Positions 1-12,400 of a stretch of DNA of 35,525 bases are shown here, piece by piece. Each line of letters starts with the position of its first letter. The stretch's first letter is position 1. The notes beneath the pieces are model-generated. The model did no database searches. It had not been told where the DNA came from and saw only the letters and a list, made by a program, of their open reading frames with translations. Source of the stretch: Plakobranchus ocellatus (Eukaryota > Mollusca > Gastropoda > Plakobranchidae); assembly GCA_019648995.1 (NCBI GenBank), contig BLXT01007525.1:1029508-1065032 (forward strand), read 5' to 3'. The position numbers and the translations under genes were made by a program.

Positions 1-91
1 GACAGATGATGAATTTCTTGACTTTCAAGTGAATGTTATTCAAGACCTAAAGAGATTCAGGATAGCCAGAAGTCAACAGTCATCAAACTGA
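1..91 (+). CDS. possible C-terminal end of an upstream plus-strand gene (partial)
   Basis: Reading from base 2, 29 codons stay open to a TGA at 89-91 and give a plausible mixed-composition peptide (begins TDDEFLDFQ, ends ARSQQSSN). An AATAAA lies only 7 bases after the stop (98-103) and more follow downstream, for example near 730 and 1830. I do not recognise the protein. An open stretch of this length can arise by chance, so this is a suggestion that the window opens in the last exon of a neighbouring gene. Confidence 0.3.
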   Translation, partial: TDDEFLDFQVNVIQDLKRFRIARSQQSSN

Positions 92-2971
92 TATGTCAAT
101 AAAATCTAGAGTAAATGATTATTTTAATTATTACACTTCTGAATTTAAGCCAGTGAATGAATAAAAACTCAAGAGAAAAGAAACGATACAATATCTAGAC
201 CTAGTTTTATATTTGTATTTTATGTAGCGCATTTTGATTAAATTTCTGCAAGATGATTTCTATGCCATTGCCAAGTAAGGCAAAAGCGATTAAATCAAAA
301 GATCTAAAGAGGATGAAATCAACCATATCACAGTCAGATGGTTAAGGGGTAGTAGTATTTAACAGAGCAATTGATAAAATAGTTTAGATGGTAATTAATT
401 TGCACTGCAAGCTATGGTATCTTGGTTTTGATCCTAGTATTTACTCTCACTTAGGTTTTTCAGCATTTTACAATTTTTGTGCAACTGCTCTCTTTAAAAT
501 TTAACCTGTTTTATTTGTTTGTTAATGTGGACTTGGTGCTGCCATTCGTTTTATTATTTTATCACACAACAGTATTTTTGCTACAATCAAATTTACTTTG
601 ACCACATTGAGTGATCATTTATACTGGTTATAGAGAAAGCCTGATATTGTTTGGTTTCAATCTTTGGAGAACTTCAGGACAGACAACTAAAACTAGATGT
701 AGTGGGCTTTACCTTTTGATGTTCCTTTTGTCAATAAAGAAGAGCTCTTTGCATTTATCTTGAGGCCAGCATATTTTTCTTTTCCTCACAGTGAGATTTT
801 GCAAAACATTTTTGAAAAGGATTAAAAATTATTCCTTTCTTCCACTTTTTTTTTTCTATAAAAAACCCCTATATATGTATGTGGGCACTAAAATGAAGTT
901 TTCAAGCCAAATGATAGCTTTTTAACTTTGGATTATTTAAGACAGACATAGATTTGGAGATCAAGGCTAGCTCTTGTTAAATTTAACAAGATGGATTGCC
1001 CAAAATCTTGATTGATCAAAAACCAAGATCTAGATAAAAAAAAAAGAGTTAGATTTACAACAAAATGTAACTTTAGTAATTCTGCAATCCCAATTACCCT
1101 GTCTGTGTCCCGCCTTGGTTGTTAAACTCTGTATGCCATTACAAACATACTTGAAATTAATAATGTGGTAAACAAACTAGTTTTAGAAATGCTTCTTTTG
1201 GGTCCTTCAAAGATTTATTTGCAGCTTCTCCGATTTTGGCCCAGGCATCTTTTGTCCATCTTTTACTTCACAACATCTTTTGAGAGTCTTTTTTACAAAA
1301 ATTCATCAAGTTAAATATTTTAAATGGCTTACAAACTGGCAGATCTTGGTTTTTGCCAACAGCAAACCTTTTTTTTTTTGCTCTTGAGAACAAAAAAAAA
1401 AAAAAAGAACAAGAATCTACCAACAATAATTTGTGAAAAGATATCAGCTTTGTGTTACACAAGTTTTAAAATGTATTCTTGCATACTTCCAAATACATGT
1501 TGCCATCCTTCATTCCATTTTTACAATGAGGACCTAAAAATGAAACCAGCCCTATGTGGGTAACTGAGAGTCGCCCAGGACATACATTAACATATTGTGC
1601 TTTGATTGTGTGGACCTTTTTACATATGTCTGCGAGATTAAAAATTTGAGATGTAGATCTATAAGCGTTTTTGTTTTAAGTGAAAACAACATTTATAAAA
1701 AAAGAAATTAAAAGATTTTTATTCAACCTAGCCATAAATATTTATCTAGAATAATCATTAATTTGATCTTTATTTCAGCCCTCCTTATTTTATACATGTA
1801 CAAAGCAAAAGGTTCTTTTTGTTGCTAGCTGTGAAATAAAGAGAAAAAAAAACCATTATATATCATGCATGTACAGAGTTACTAAATGGCACCATTGATA
1901 TTCACATGTGTTATAAAATTTATCTAAGTCAAGTTTGCATTAGTAGATCTTCTTTCATATTTGAGTAGATCTTATACCTATAGAACATTTAATCCTACTT
2001 TTGATTTATTTTGCAATGCTATGGATAAGTCATTTTTAAGCTCATTTACTTTTCAGCAGTATATTGTGTTTTTTTTTTTTTTTTTTTTTTTATTAATTAT
2101 CTTGATCTTGAAATCCAATGTATTTTGAAAAGAAATCATGCATTTTTCTGTAATGCTGTTGTTCTGCATTTTCTGACCATTATAATGATTCTTCAGAGTG
2201 TAAATAATTGTAGGCTTACATCATTAAAACTTCCTTAGAGATATTCAAACTCGAAACATTGAATTTAAATAAAATAAATAGTGTTAAATTTGCCTTCTTT
2301 CATATTTTTTTATCTCAAGTTTTTTTTTCTGTTGTTTATTTTTGTCTTTCTTTTGAATTTAATTTTCATGCTTTACTCTGGGGATGGATGAAAAAGAACA
2401 AACAAAGAAAATATTGGATAATTAAAGCCTTTATGTGGTAAAGAGAACTTTTTTTTACTATCATAGTAATAACAATACCAGAAAAAAAAACTCATGAGCC
2501 TAAGTATGATAATTCAAATTCCTCATTTTGAGATGTAAGGATTTTCGTTGATTATTTGCCTTTGTCAAATTCAACTTCGGTGATAATTCAAAATGAAAAG
2601 AATTTGACTCTTTCATTTTGAAGCAACATCTCACATGGTTTAATTTAAATGAATTTTTCCCTCCCATGTTTTCCTCTTATTTTCTTTATTATCATGTAAA
2701 CATGCGCCAAAAAATAACCTCTTTAAAAAAGAGAAAATACCAAATCCTTTTCATTGTTCCCTTTTGTTGGATTTTTCCCAAAAATTTTTTTTTCTATTTT
2801 TTTCTTTTTGATGATTGTGAGGGCTTCACACCACTCAGGGTCCTCCCACCTTGTCGCACATAATTCACTTTCTGCTTTTGTTTTAAAACCTGTGACTGTC
2901 ATTTATTTACTGCTCGACAAAAGCTGCTAAGTTGCTGTTTAATAGTCAGATCCTGTCTATCATGCATATCC
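92..2971. other. AT-rich non-coding stretch, possibly a long 3' UTR
   Basis: No convincing coding signal on either strand. It contains several AATAAA hexamers on the plus strand, A/T homopolymers (a 23-base T run at 2069-2091) and short spurious ORFs made of Phe/Lys-rich low-complexity sequence. If the first 91 bases are a last exon, part of this is its 3' UTR; otherwise it is intergenic. Confidence 0.4.
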
Positions 2972-3663
2972 TCAGCCCTGTTCTCCATATTTTCTCAGCG
3001 TGGCTAATGCAGACTTAGCCTTTAGAGCAGAACTATTTGCTTCCTGAACATGATCGTCATCATCATCTTCTGCCTCTGCGTCAAAACCAACATTGTCTTT
3101 TGTGTTCTGTTGAACCTCGAGATGAGGCTGCTAATGGTCACCTCCTCATGCATAGAAAGTTCACAATCAAGCCAGTAGAAAGAAAGCTTCTGCTGTTACT
3201 TTTGCACCACCTGGCATTTTAAGAGAAGAATCATTCCCTGGTTGCATGGCTGAAGTTGACATGTGGTATTGGGGACAAGAAAACAGACAGTTTTAAAAAC
3301 ATTTCCTTGGTGCTTATTCAATCTGACAGGCCAAGCTGGACTAGGAGTAAATTATCCTATTTCATCCCAAAGTGATGGCACTTGCCTTTTCCATCTAATT
3401 AATAGTGCTGGAATGCAGGGCATCCATTGAAGAGCTTTGTCAAGACCTTGCACCTTACATCATTACAAGTTTCCATTCACTTTTTTTGTTGGGTTGAAAA
3501 AGAGGACATAGCACAAGCTCCTTCAACTTTCTCGTTACAATTTTGAACACTGCTTTTTCCCAGACTGTACTTCCTTCCTAAGTCTATCATCCTCATAGTT
3601 AAGGATGGACATCCTTTGAATGAGTTTCACCTTGACTTCCAGGCTGAGATTTGAGAAGGCCAT
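2972..3663 (-). pseudogene. decayed Tigger/pogo-like transposase relic
   Basis: Pieces of one minus-strand protein lie in the right order but in different frames. First comes an N-terminal helix-turn-helix-like segment at 3663-3535 (LSLEVKVKLIQ, then VQSGKKQ, then a stop). Next, around 3447-3352, is a segment starting LDKALQWM, which resembles the start of the second CENP-B/Tigger DNA-binding domain. Last is an acidic C-terminus at about 3115-2972 (DAEAEDDDDD, then ALATLRKY), like Tigger C-terminal tails. Tigger transposases are usually around 500 residues, so the DDE catalytic core is missing and the relic is internally deleted as well as frameshifted. The family assignment rests on remembered consensus motifs; the stops and frame changes are directly visible. 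Confidence 0.5.
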
Positions 3664-4451
3664 CTTTCATCCCTTTTTTCATTTGTGTGACAATTTCTTG
3701 TTGATTGACCAAAAAAGAATGACTTAGATCCAATACTTGGTATATTTTTGTATATTGAATGAAAAAGAATGATGCAGATAATTATAGTGTTTGCTAACTT
3801 CAACAAGTGCAGTGTGACTAGTACATAGGCAGGCTGTTCATCTTATCAGAAATGAAATTGCTTAAATAAAAAGAAGGGACAGACAGATGGTGTTTACTTT
3901 GAGCAAGCGCTGCTGACTTCAAACAAAGTGACTGCGCTAAATTGTAGATTACATGCATGCACAACATTGCACTTAAGTATTAGTCCAAATAAATTGTCTT
4001 TTTTTTTTAATTACTTATTTTAAGATATAGTTTTTCACAAACTAATAAATCACTAGTCCACATCATTCAACAATACATTTTTTTTCTCGGTGATCTCAAA
4101 AATAGTCCCAAAAATTCAAAGTTTATCTTCATCTCACTTTTCTACATCATATGAGGTTTTTTTTTTAATTTGCCTTTTATTTTTTATCTTTTCTTTTAGA
4201 GCCATTTTTGTAGAAAAATGTAAAAGATGCCTTTATTATTGGACAATCTTTACACTATGTCCATCATTCAAAAAATTCTATTTTGGTTCTGAGCATTTAC
4301 CATGGATTTATGGTCATAACCAATGCTCTTTGTATTGGAATGGTCGATCATTACCGACAAAAATTCCTAGCCCATTCTCATCATTTCTTTACAGGTCAGT
4401 TTATTTTCTTTTAGTTGAAAATCAGCTCTGGTTTTGTGATTTTTTGGGGTC
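3664..4451. other. intergenic AT-rich sequence
   Basis: No exon, repeat pair or structured element was recognised. A 121-codon open frame at 4090-4455 begins at GTG, is rich in Phe, Leu and Ser and runs into the adjacent inverted-repeat element, so I treat it as chance. Confidence 0.4.
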
Positions 4452-5132
4452 CTAACTCAACGGAGACGCATATGAAACCCGTGTCTGATGACATTACAGG
4501 CTAAAACGATGCATCAGACACGGGTGTCCGATGCGTTTTCTGAATTTTTGTTGTTGTTATGGCTATAGCGAAAAAGGAAGACTACTTCTAAACTTTACTT
4601 CAACTATTGTTTTACAGTTTTATGCTCCTTTTAACCGTAAATAACGCATTATAAGCCTATTTTGTTTAGTTTTGTATGAGGCCTAAGCAGTGGCACAAAT
4701 TTCAAACTTAGATCTAGAATTTTTGAATGATGTTAGAAGTTTTCCCAGGATTGCGAGCCCTTAAAAAAAATCAATTTGTTTCAAAGCTTGAAATTTTGTT
4801 GTCAATACCCACAGTTTTATAAAATTGATCTGATTTGCATGAAAATGTTTTCTTTGCTCTATACATCTTTTTCTCTTGAAAATTATGTGTGCAAAAAAAA
4901 AAGTTATTTTTTTACTTTTGGTTATGTTATTAAAAAATTAATGTAAAATTCAAAATCTATGTTGGATAATCCTTTTATATGTTTGTAAAGATCCAAATTT
5001 GAGTTTGAAAATGCAAAAAACAGAACTTAAATAGCTTTAAAAACAAAATCAAGGCAATTTTTCAAAAACAGGGCAAAATCATACGTCTCCTGGGATCAGC
5101 TAACACTTAAAGCTTGTGTCTCATTGAGTTAA
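4452..5132. mobile_element. small non-autonomous TTAA-type element (MITE-like)
   Basis: The left end reads CTAACTCAACGGAGACGCAT from 4452. The right end, on the reverse strand from 5132, reads TTAACTCAATGAGACAC. These are imperfect terminal inverted repeats about 680 bp apart. The right end carries an intact TTAA and the left a CTAA, which would fit a mutated TTAA target duplication as used by piggyBac-type transposons. An inner repeat of the end motif (GGAGACGTATG on the reverse strand, about 5081-5091) supports it. The interior is AT-rich and non-coding. Confidence 0.4.
4477..4525. repeat. 14-bp perfect hairpin inside the MITE-like element
   Basis: ACCCGTGTCTGATG at 4477-4490 is the exact reverse complement of 4512-4525, with a 21-base loop. 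A second inverted pair (ACGCAT at about 4466-4471, ATGCGT at 4531-4536) sits outside it, making a nested cruciform-like end. This is typical subterminal structure of a fold-back element end. Confidence 0.7.
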
Positions 5133-5666
5133 GGGGCAAAAATGGAGCTTTTCTTTATATTTATTATCTTTGCTAACAAAGAGTGTAATGATTGAGGCAG
5201 TCATCATTTTGTAATTCAAGCTAATGTTACAACCAAACCCTTCATGAATGGCCACAAAAACAACAAACAAGAACTGACAAGTTTAAATTTAAAAAGATAG
5301 AGCAACATAATATGTACATTTTATCTATTCAACTCAACTCATGACTTTAACAGCCACTTTTGAATGTCGCATATCAGTTATGAATTAGGACTAAAGACAA
5401 GGCATTTTATGTATTTTTTAAAACTGAAGTCTGTTATCCCCAAAGCTGTTACATGTGTGTCTGTAAATCCTAAGAAATGAGTAAAGTCTTACAGTAGGTT
5501 ATATTTTCTGTGTTGTAACTGACCCCTCTGTGTAATGTAATAACCACCTTTTGAGACAGGCTCACATACAGTTTTAAAACAATTATGTGTAGTCTCAGTA
5601 CTGGTAATACATAATGAGGAAAGTTATAAAATAAATTTCCAAAAGAAAGAGATTTTTGAAAATGGA
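5133..5666. other. intergenic spacer downstream of PRPF4
   Basis: AT-rich; nothing recognised. It lies beyond the best polyadenylation signal of the minus-strand PRPF4 gene. Confidence 0.4.
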
Positions 5667-5672
5667 TTTATT
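5667..5672 (-). terminator. candidate PRPF4 polyadenylation signal
   Basis: This is the first AATAAA I found on the minus strand downstream of the PRPF4 stop (584 bases after it). It implies a 3' UTR of about 0.6 kb covering 6255 to roughly 5650. Confidence 0.45.
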
Positions 5673-6255
5673 ACATTGGAGTTTAAAAGAACAGGTTCAG
5701 CAACACAGTTTTGAAAAAAAAAAAACAAATTTTCATTCACTCATTATGTCTGTCTCTCTCCCTCTCAACAAATGCAGGGGCATTTACCTATATATGTGAA
5801 AAGAGTTCTGCTTGGAAAGAGGCAAAGGGCTTTTGATGACACTTTCTAAAAGCTGTTTAGTCAAAAAAAAAAAGTCATGAAAACATGCTATTTAATTTGA
5901 CTGCATTAATCATAAGCTTGTCTTGTAGACTGCAAGTTAATAATAATTAGTATAGCAGTCCCTCAAAATAAGTCGAGTTGCGGGTCACATCACTGAAATA
6001 ATACCAAAATATTAGAGTAAAGAAAAAATTTCCGATGCTTTTGTATGCATAATAGTGAGCAGTTTTCATTTCAGTAGTACAAGGTTTTCATTCAAAGTCA
6101 GTCTTACTAAAATTCCCTTCGTCTTGCAGGACAGCTACGCTTAAAGATTACAGATAAAATAACCCCCTCTCTCTCCCTGGTCTGCACAGCCCCTACCACT
6201 ATCATGATTCTCCTCCCCTTTACTTTTTTGAGCCCCTAAAAAATCCCAGTAACAT

Positions 6256-6414
6256 TCATAAGCCACCAGCATGCTCAGAGACCCAAAGCTTGAAGGTGCG
6301 GTCATAGGAGCTGGTGGCCATGTGTTTAAGGTCTGGCGAGATGTCCAGTCCTAAAACGCGACTCTCGTGGCCTGCCAGGGTCTTTAGTGGTGCCCATGTG
6401 GGGTGAGCCCAGAT
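6256..6414 (-). CDS. PRPF4: PRPF4 terminal coding exon 15 (residues 464-515 and stop)
   Basis: Encodes [17 protein letters not shown] and [13 protein letters not shown], i.e. the end of repeat 6 and all of repeat 7. A short tail EHAGGL and TGA follow. Human ends at LWMAE, so this protein is about five residues longer at the C-terminus. Confidence 0.95.
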   Translation of the reverse strand: MWAHPTWAPLKTLAGHESRVLGLDISPDLKHMATSSYDRTFKLWVSEHAGGL

Positions 6415-9400
6415 CTGGTAGAAAGTAAATCAAGGATAAGATAGATAAGTGTGAATCTAAATGCTCAATCATATGTAGGTTTAATGTATTTAATCCTATC
6501 AATCATCAAGACCATGGGAGAAAGTAAACAATTATGAAATCTCAAAACACATCAAGTAAAGGACAAAACCATAAGCTTCATGGGTTTACCATACCTGTGT
6601 TTTTGTTTCATCAGATTCAAACAAAAGTCCTTCATCACTATTTAGACCATAGGTATGTGGTTCACCAGTAATAATAGCAGATACAAAAATTTGAGTCTGC
6701 CAGCCATATATGCCCATCTTTGTAATACTGCTTGAGCAAGAGTTGCATGCATGGCATTGGACAAGCAGCAAAATGTCCATGCTCTTACTAAAGTATCAAT
6801 TATAAAAAATGTCCCAAACCTCATCCCTTCCCCAACTTTTTTAGATATATAATTTTACAATTAAAATTACAGCATCATAAATAGCCACAACTTACGACCC
6901 GTGATAGAAAGGTCCCTACAGATCTCAAGACAGGCTTGCCAACTGTGCAATTAATGCCCTTTGCTGGTTGTAAAAATCCACATTGTGCAACTTTCTGCTA
7001 GCACCGGTTAACTCACCGGGCCCTGGTGTCGAACGGTATCGATATGCTATTTATAGCGCCGGGGCCCTGATGTCGAGTATGTTCGACATGGCTTTGCGAA
7101 TTTTTTTAAGTATGTTGACAACGTCAGAGAAACTTCCAGTTTTCTCGGTTGTTTTTGTGAGTTTCCGAGCTTTCCGATTTGCCGCGTTTCTCCTATTTTT
7201 AATATTTAAAATAAAGGATTGAAGACGGATACCTCCGAACCGCTCGATCTGTCATTCTGAACTCGTTTCCTACCCAGACAAACTCGTTTCCTACCCAGAC
7301 AATAGCGGAATCAAAGCCCAATGTGTTTGATACTTTTGAGTTCGCTGAAGAGAGTGATGTTGAGCCATAGAGCTAGAATCAGATGATAAAAATGAAAATT
7401 ATTTCCATTCCCAATCGTTTTGAAAATATTAGTTTTGTTCAACATAACATCTTGTCCACAAACCTAAGTGCCCATCCAATCTCAAACTCTAGATCTAGTT
7501 CTAGATTTAGAATCCGGACTAGATCTAGATCTAGAGATTCTAGGCAGTGACCGAGGTTGAAATTTCTTTCTATATTGTACATTTGAATTTTGAGTGAAAA
7601 ATCTAGGTCTAGTTACGATAATAAAGCAATAAATCATCATATCGGCTTTCTGTAATTCTAGATCTACTCTGCTCACACGCCAACGACCCATGAAGATGAA
7701 AGGTCAAATTGAAGACTTAATGATTCAGAGTGAGATAGATTTAGATTTAGACTAATGAACCAGTTTCAATAAAATAATTTTTAATTTTCAGGGACAAAAT
7801 TTATTTCCAAATGCAACATTTTTCTCAGATTATAGATATTCTAGATCTGCTTTTTATGGGTGTCTGCTGTGTGGGAACGCTTTCCGAAAATAGAAAATGT
7901 ATGGTATTTTTAAAAAATCGTAGAAAATCAACCACAACACTAAAAGAAATATAATCAACACATTTGTAAAGCTCTGAAATACTTTAAAATGCACAGTAAA
8001 AATGAAGTTTCTACTACAGTTTAGTAAAGCAGAAGATTTTTACAAACTGTCTGAAATGGCCAGTTTTTAAGCATCAGCGAGCCTTGAAATGACCAGAGCC
8101 CGGTGAGTCACAAGGTTTGAATTCTGCCATAGTGCATACATGGGGCTACTAATCCTTCAAACCAGGCAAAACTGAAGACACATTTTTGCTGACTTCAAGA
8201 TAGTTCATGCAACAGAAAAAGTTTGCTTTTGAAGTTAAAATGACATACTGAAAAGAAATGACAAATATTCTTCAACTCTCATCATTTTATGAGAAATAAA
8301 GGCACATGATTAATGTTTTTTTTTTCTTTTGATAATTGTGACAATAGTAGCGTACTGCCCTCACCTTAGCTGTGCTATCAAACGATGCTGTGACCAAGTA
8401 GTTTCCATGCTCAGCTGTAACAGCAAAGTGAAAAGAATAAGAATTTCATGCTATTTTTGATATATCTCTCTCACTATTCAATTTATAATACCAATAACTG
8501 CATCCCTATTGAATAAATGATAGTTGGTGAATCCCATATTATATTAAAAAAATTTATAAGACCCTGATGCTTCTACATCAAAATTGCTCCTAAATGGAAG
8601 ACTTGGAGATGAATTTAGTTACACTTGGCTTTGCTCAATTCGGGCTGATAATGAAAAGTGAATTGGGTTCTATTCTGCTGATGACAAACATTTTTCATTT
8701 TGCCCATGACTTAGCCTCATTTATCCTTGATACTTGAATGTGGAAACAATGCTCGCCACCATAAAAAGATGAAACTTCCCTTAACCTAGAAAGAAATGTT
8801 AGATTTATTGGAAAAAAGTAGTTTCGATTTTGAATGCTTTCATCTGACTTTTTGACACAAAAAAATAGAAAAAAAAACTCACGTTGAAATTTGATCTTGG
8901 ACACTGTGTTTGTGTGTGCAGGGACTGTGTATACACATTTTCTCTGTCGCAGATCCCAAATCTTGGCAGAGTTGTCTTCACTTCCTGTGGCTGCATGGTA
9001 TCTGTGATTCATCAAGTTATACAGTTTTATAATACGCTAAAATTATTGCCAAAAAAAAAAAAAAACCCTCTTAAATCTTACTATCAGCTTTTTTGTTCCC
9101 CATAAAATGCTCATAAATCTTACATTTGGCTTTTTTTTTTTTTTTAATCTAAAAATAAAGCAACCATGCATCCAAGTCACACTACATTATATACAGTCAC
9201 AAGTCACACTATATGATATACAGTGCAATTCTTTTAAATCAGAGTGGCTGGGAACAAAAAAATACTAACTTGATTCCAAAATATGATTGATTTATAAAAA
9301 GCTGTTTAGTTGAGTGTGCTAGGGGTAATTTAATACAATACTGCGATCCGCTTATCATTGCTTGTACTAGTTTTGTAATAAATGTAAGAACTAAGTTCGC

Positions 9401-12400
9401 TCCAAATTCAAATGCGTTCATTGTTGGTAGTGTTTTAAAGTCACATCTTTGTTTTTTCCTAAATCCTTTATAACAATACATATCTAGCATACCGGTACGA
9501 CTAAGTGTCTTAGATTATGATAACTGTAAAGAGTCAACTTTGGCCAAAAATTAAAGTTAGTCACTTAGTGATTTTTTTCAGGGGGGTGGAGATGCAAAGT
9601 ATTTGTATTGGCAAATAGATCTACAATACATACATTGCTTTCACATATATAGATACAAAATCGCTGGCACACAGCGTAGCATTTCGCCTTAAAAACTACA
9701 TTTTAGATCACGCGGCCGAGCCAAGCAGCCCCTAAACCTCCTGTGAACTTAGGCGACTGAGACTTTGTTATAATGCACCGGCCGCACCTGGGGTCATCAA
9801 TCAGAGCCGGTACCAGGCAGGTACCTGAACGGAGATAATAGCATCGGCACACGCCAGTGCAATGGTCTGCCGCAATTTCGTAACAAAGATAGATTTAGAT
9901 TTAGACTAATGAACCAGTTTCAATAAAATAATTTTTAATTTTCAGGGACAAAATTTATTTCCAAATGCAATATTTTTCTCAGATTATAGATATTCTAGAT
10001 CTGCTTTTTATGGGTGTCTGCTGTGTGGGAACGCTTTCCGAAAATAGGAAATGTATGGTATTTTTAAAAAATCGTAGAAAATCAACCACAACACATTTGT
10101 AAAGCTCTATATTTTCTATAAAAATCTATATTTTCCTTCTTCATATCACAATATCTTCAAAACTACTAATAGCATCAACATCGCTGTTTTTGGAATTATT
10201 TTCTTTACATCTTGTCTAAAACCCGATCGTACGATGAGAATTCTATCATAATATCTAAGAGTGTGATAAACGCATTTATGAAGTCTTTATATCGTGAAAT
10301 ATTTTTACCTTTAATTCCGACTAGTTCGATTTAAATGTTAATTATCAAAAAAACGGAACGTGCAATTTTCTTTTTAAAATATGCTTTCAAATCTACGAAA
10401 ACCATAAATTTGAGTGATGTAAGTTTTTTTACGTTAGATGTGTTAATAAAGTTACAACGTTCGTTTATTTTCCTCCTATTCCATTCAGGTATACTGTATT
10501 CATTATATTGTAGACATAGAGTTAGATAGTGTTAGCCCTCCTTATCATCACATTTTACTAGGAATCGTTTTAAAACAATATAAATTGTTAGAAGACGCAA
10601 CACGCAATTTAGACATACAAATAGCAACAAAAAGACACAAGTTCCTGACGCCTTTGGGGCAAACTTTGAACAGATCTCACAGAAAGAATCGTCAAAAAAA
10701 CACGAACTTTCACAGGCAATCCGTTCCTCATTGCCAAAGCATGCACTATCCAGATATTATTTAACGACCTTAACAATGCTTCCTCTTCTGTACTGTTCAC
10801 AACGCCATATCTCACACAAAACCTATCGATGCCAGCTTTTTAACAGACATACAAGCTGCAATAGACAATCACATATCAATTTGCAGAAGAATGTTTCCTC
10901 ACAAAATCATTCCAAAAAAACATTTACTTGAGAAACACTGCATTCGACACATTAAAAAATACATGTTCGGACGAGACCTCCTCGGGAGCAGAGTACAGAA
11001 AACAGCCACCAAATGATCGCACACATAGAAAAACATCAAGCACATGGCTTTACAATCATCTTAAGAAACTATACCACATATTGACAACACACCTTCTACA
11101 AATCGTACCTGCTCTCCGAGGGCAAGACAATAACTGTGATATAATTAATATTTATTAAACTATGATAATTATTTGTATGTTGTAATTTCATCTTCTATTT
11201 ATTTGATTTTAAAATATACGCATATGGATTATCAAGTAACAAAATTATTCACATATCGCTATACAAGTGATAATTACAACCCGTTATCGGCACTATAAAG
11301 AGTTAGCCTGGTTATGAATGGTGCTGGCAAAAATTAGCAGTGATATATGAACAATCGGCTCTCCTGTAAAAAGTTTTCCATCTAACCTAATGAAACTTGG
11401 CGAGTGCAAAATAAACTATTTATTTATCTTTGTCTTAAAATTTCAAAACAATTGAAGTTCCAGTTTTCTTTAAAAGGGCTCTAAATACATGCCCTTTATA
11501 TATATTTATAATGCAATTAATACACTATTTTATAATCTGANNNNNNNNNNNNNNNNNNNNNNNNNNNNNNNNNNNNNNNNNNNNNNNNNNNNNNNNNNNN
11601 NNNNNNNNNNNNNNNNNNNNNNNNNNNNNNNNNNNNNNNNNNNNNNNNNNNNNNNNNNNNNNNNNNNNNNNNNNNNNNNNNNNNNNNNNNNNNNNNNNNN
11701 NNNNNNNNNNNNNNNNNNNNNNNNNNNNNNNNNNNNNNNNNNNNNNNNNNNNNNNNNNNNNNNNNNNNNNNNNNNNNNNCGGGCCGACTGAACTAAAATA
11801 GCGATAATGCGACGCTGTGGGCAGAGGGGGTGTGTGATATCATTTTTTGAATAGTATTTACATAGGGTCCAAATAACTTTTTTTTAACATAATACGATTA
11901 TATAGTGCCACTATTTATATATCAGGAATTACCCAGAAGAACCACATTTACTGAGAGCACAGAAATAATTTGAGTTCAAATGTAAATGAAATCAAATTAA
12001 GTGCAATACACAGTGTACATATATTTTCATTTAAAGGTAAAAGACAATAAATATTTGCAAAAATGCACAAAAGAAAAAAAGCCTAAAGAATGCATCAGAG
12101 CATTAAAGAAACAAAGCCATGAAAAACAGAATATGGATCCAGGTCATAAACTTTTTTTTGTGAGCAGTAATTTTATCTTTAGTTCAATTCAGCAGTGAAG
12201 CTGTTATGGTAGAAGAGCAATAAATTTTTGTAAAAGTATTGTTAGAGAAATTTAAAAGCCTCACCCGTCTCCACTAAAGTCGACAGCAAGCACAGATTTG
12301 AGATGGCCTTCCAAAAACATGACACAGCGGCCAGATCTCAGATCCCACACTCGACCATAGGCATCCAGACCTCTATTATCAATACAATGATACAAATACA

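Larger units (their letters stand above)
9664..11824. mobile_element. DNA transposon relic with CACAGCG-type inverted ends, in PRPF4 intron 12
   Basis: Plus-strand CACAGCGTAGCATTTCGCC at 9670-9688 is mirrored on the reverse strand by CACAGCGTCGCATTATCGC at 11818-11800. A shared CTG-C lies just outside each. The span of about 2.16 kb includes a CpG-rich left segment (9700-9885), the second copy of the 240-bp direct repeat, a frameshifted transposase-like fragment (10700-11016) and the N gap. I could not define a target duplication. Confidence 0.5.

Noticed and set aside
4090..4455. 121-codon plus-strand open frame
   Set aside because: It starts at GTG and has Phe/Leu/Ser-rich composition typical of AT-rich noise. 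It has no recognisable domain and overlaps a transposon end.
11489..11791. 100-codon open frame across the gap
   Set aside because: It consists almost entirely of undetermined residues from the N run.
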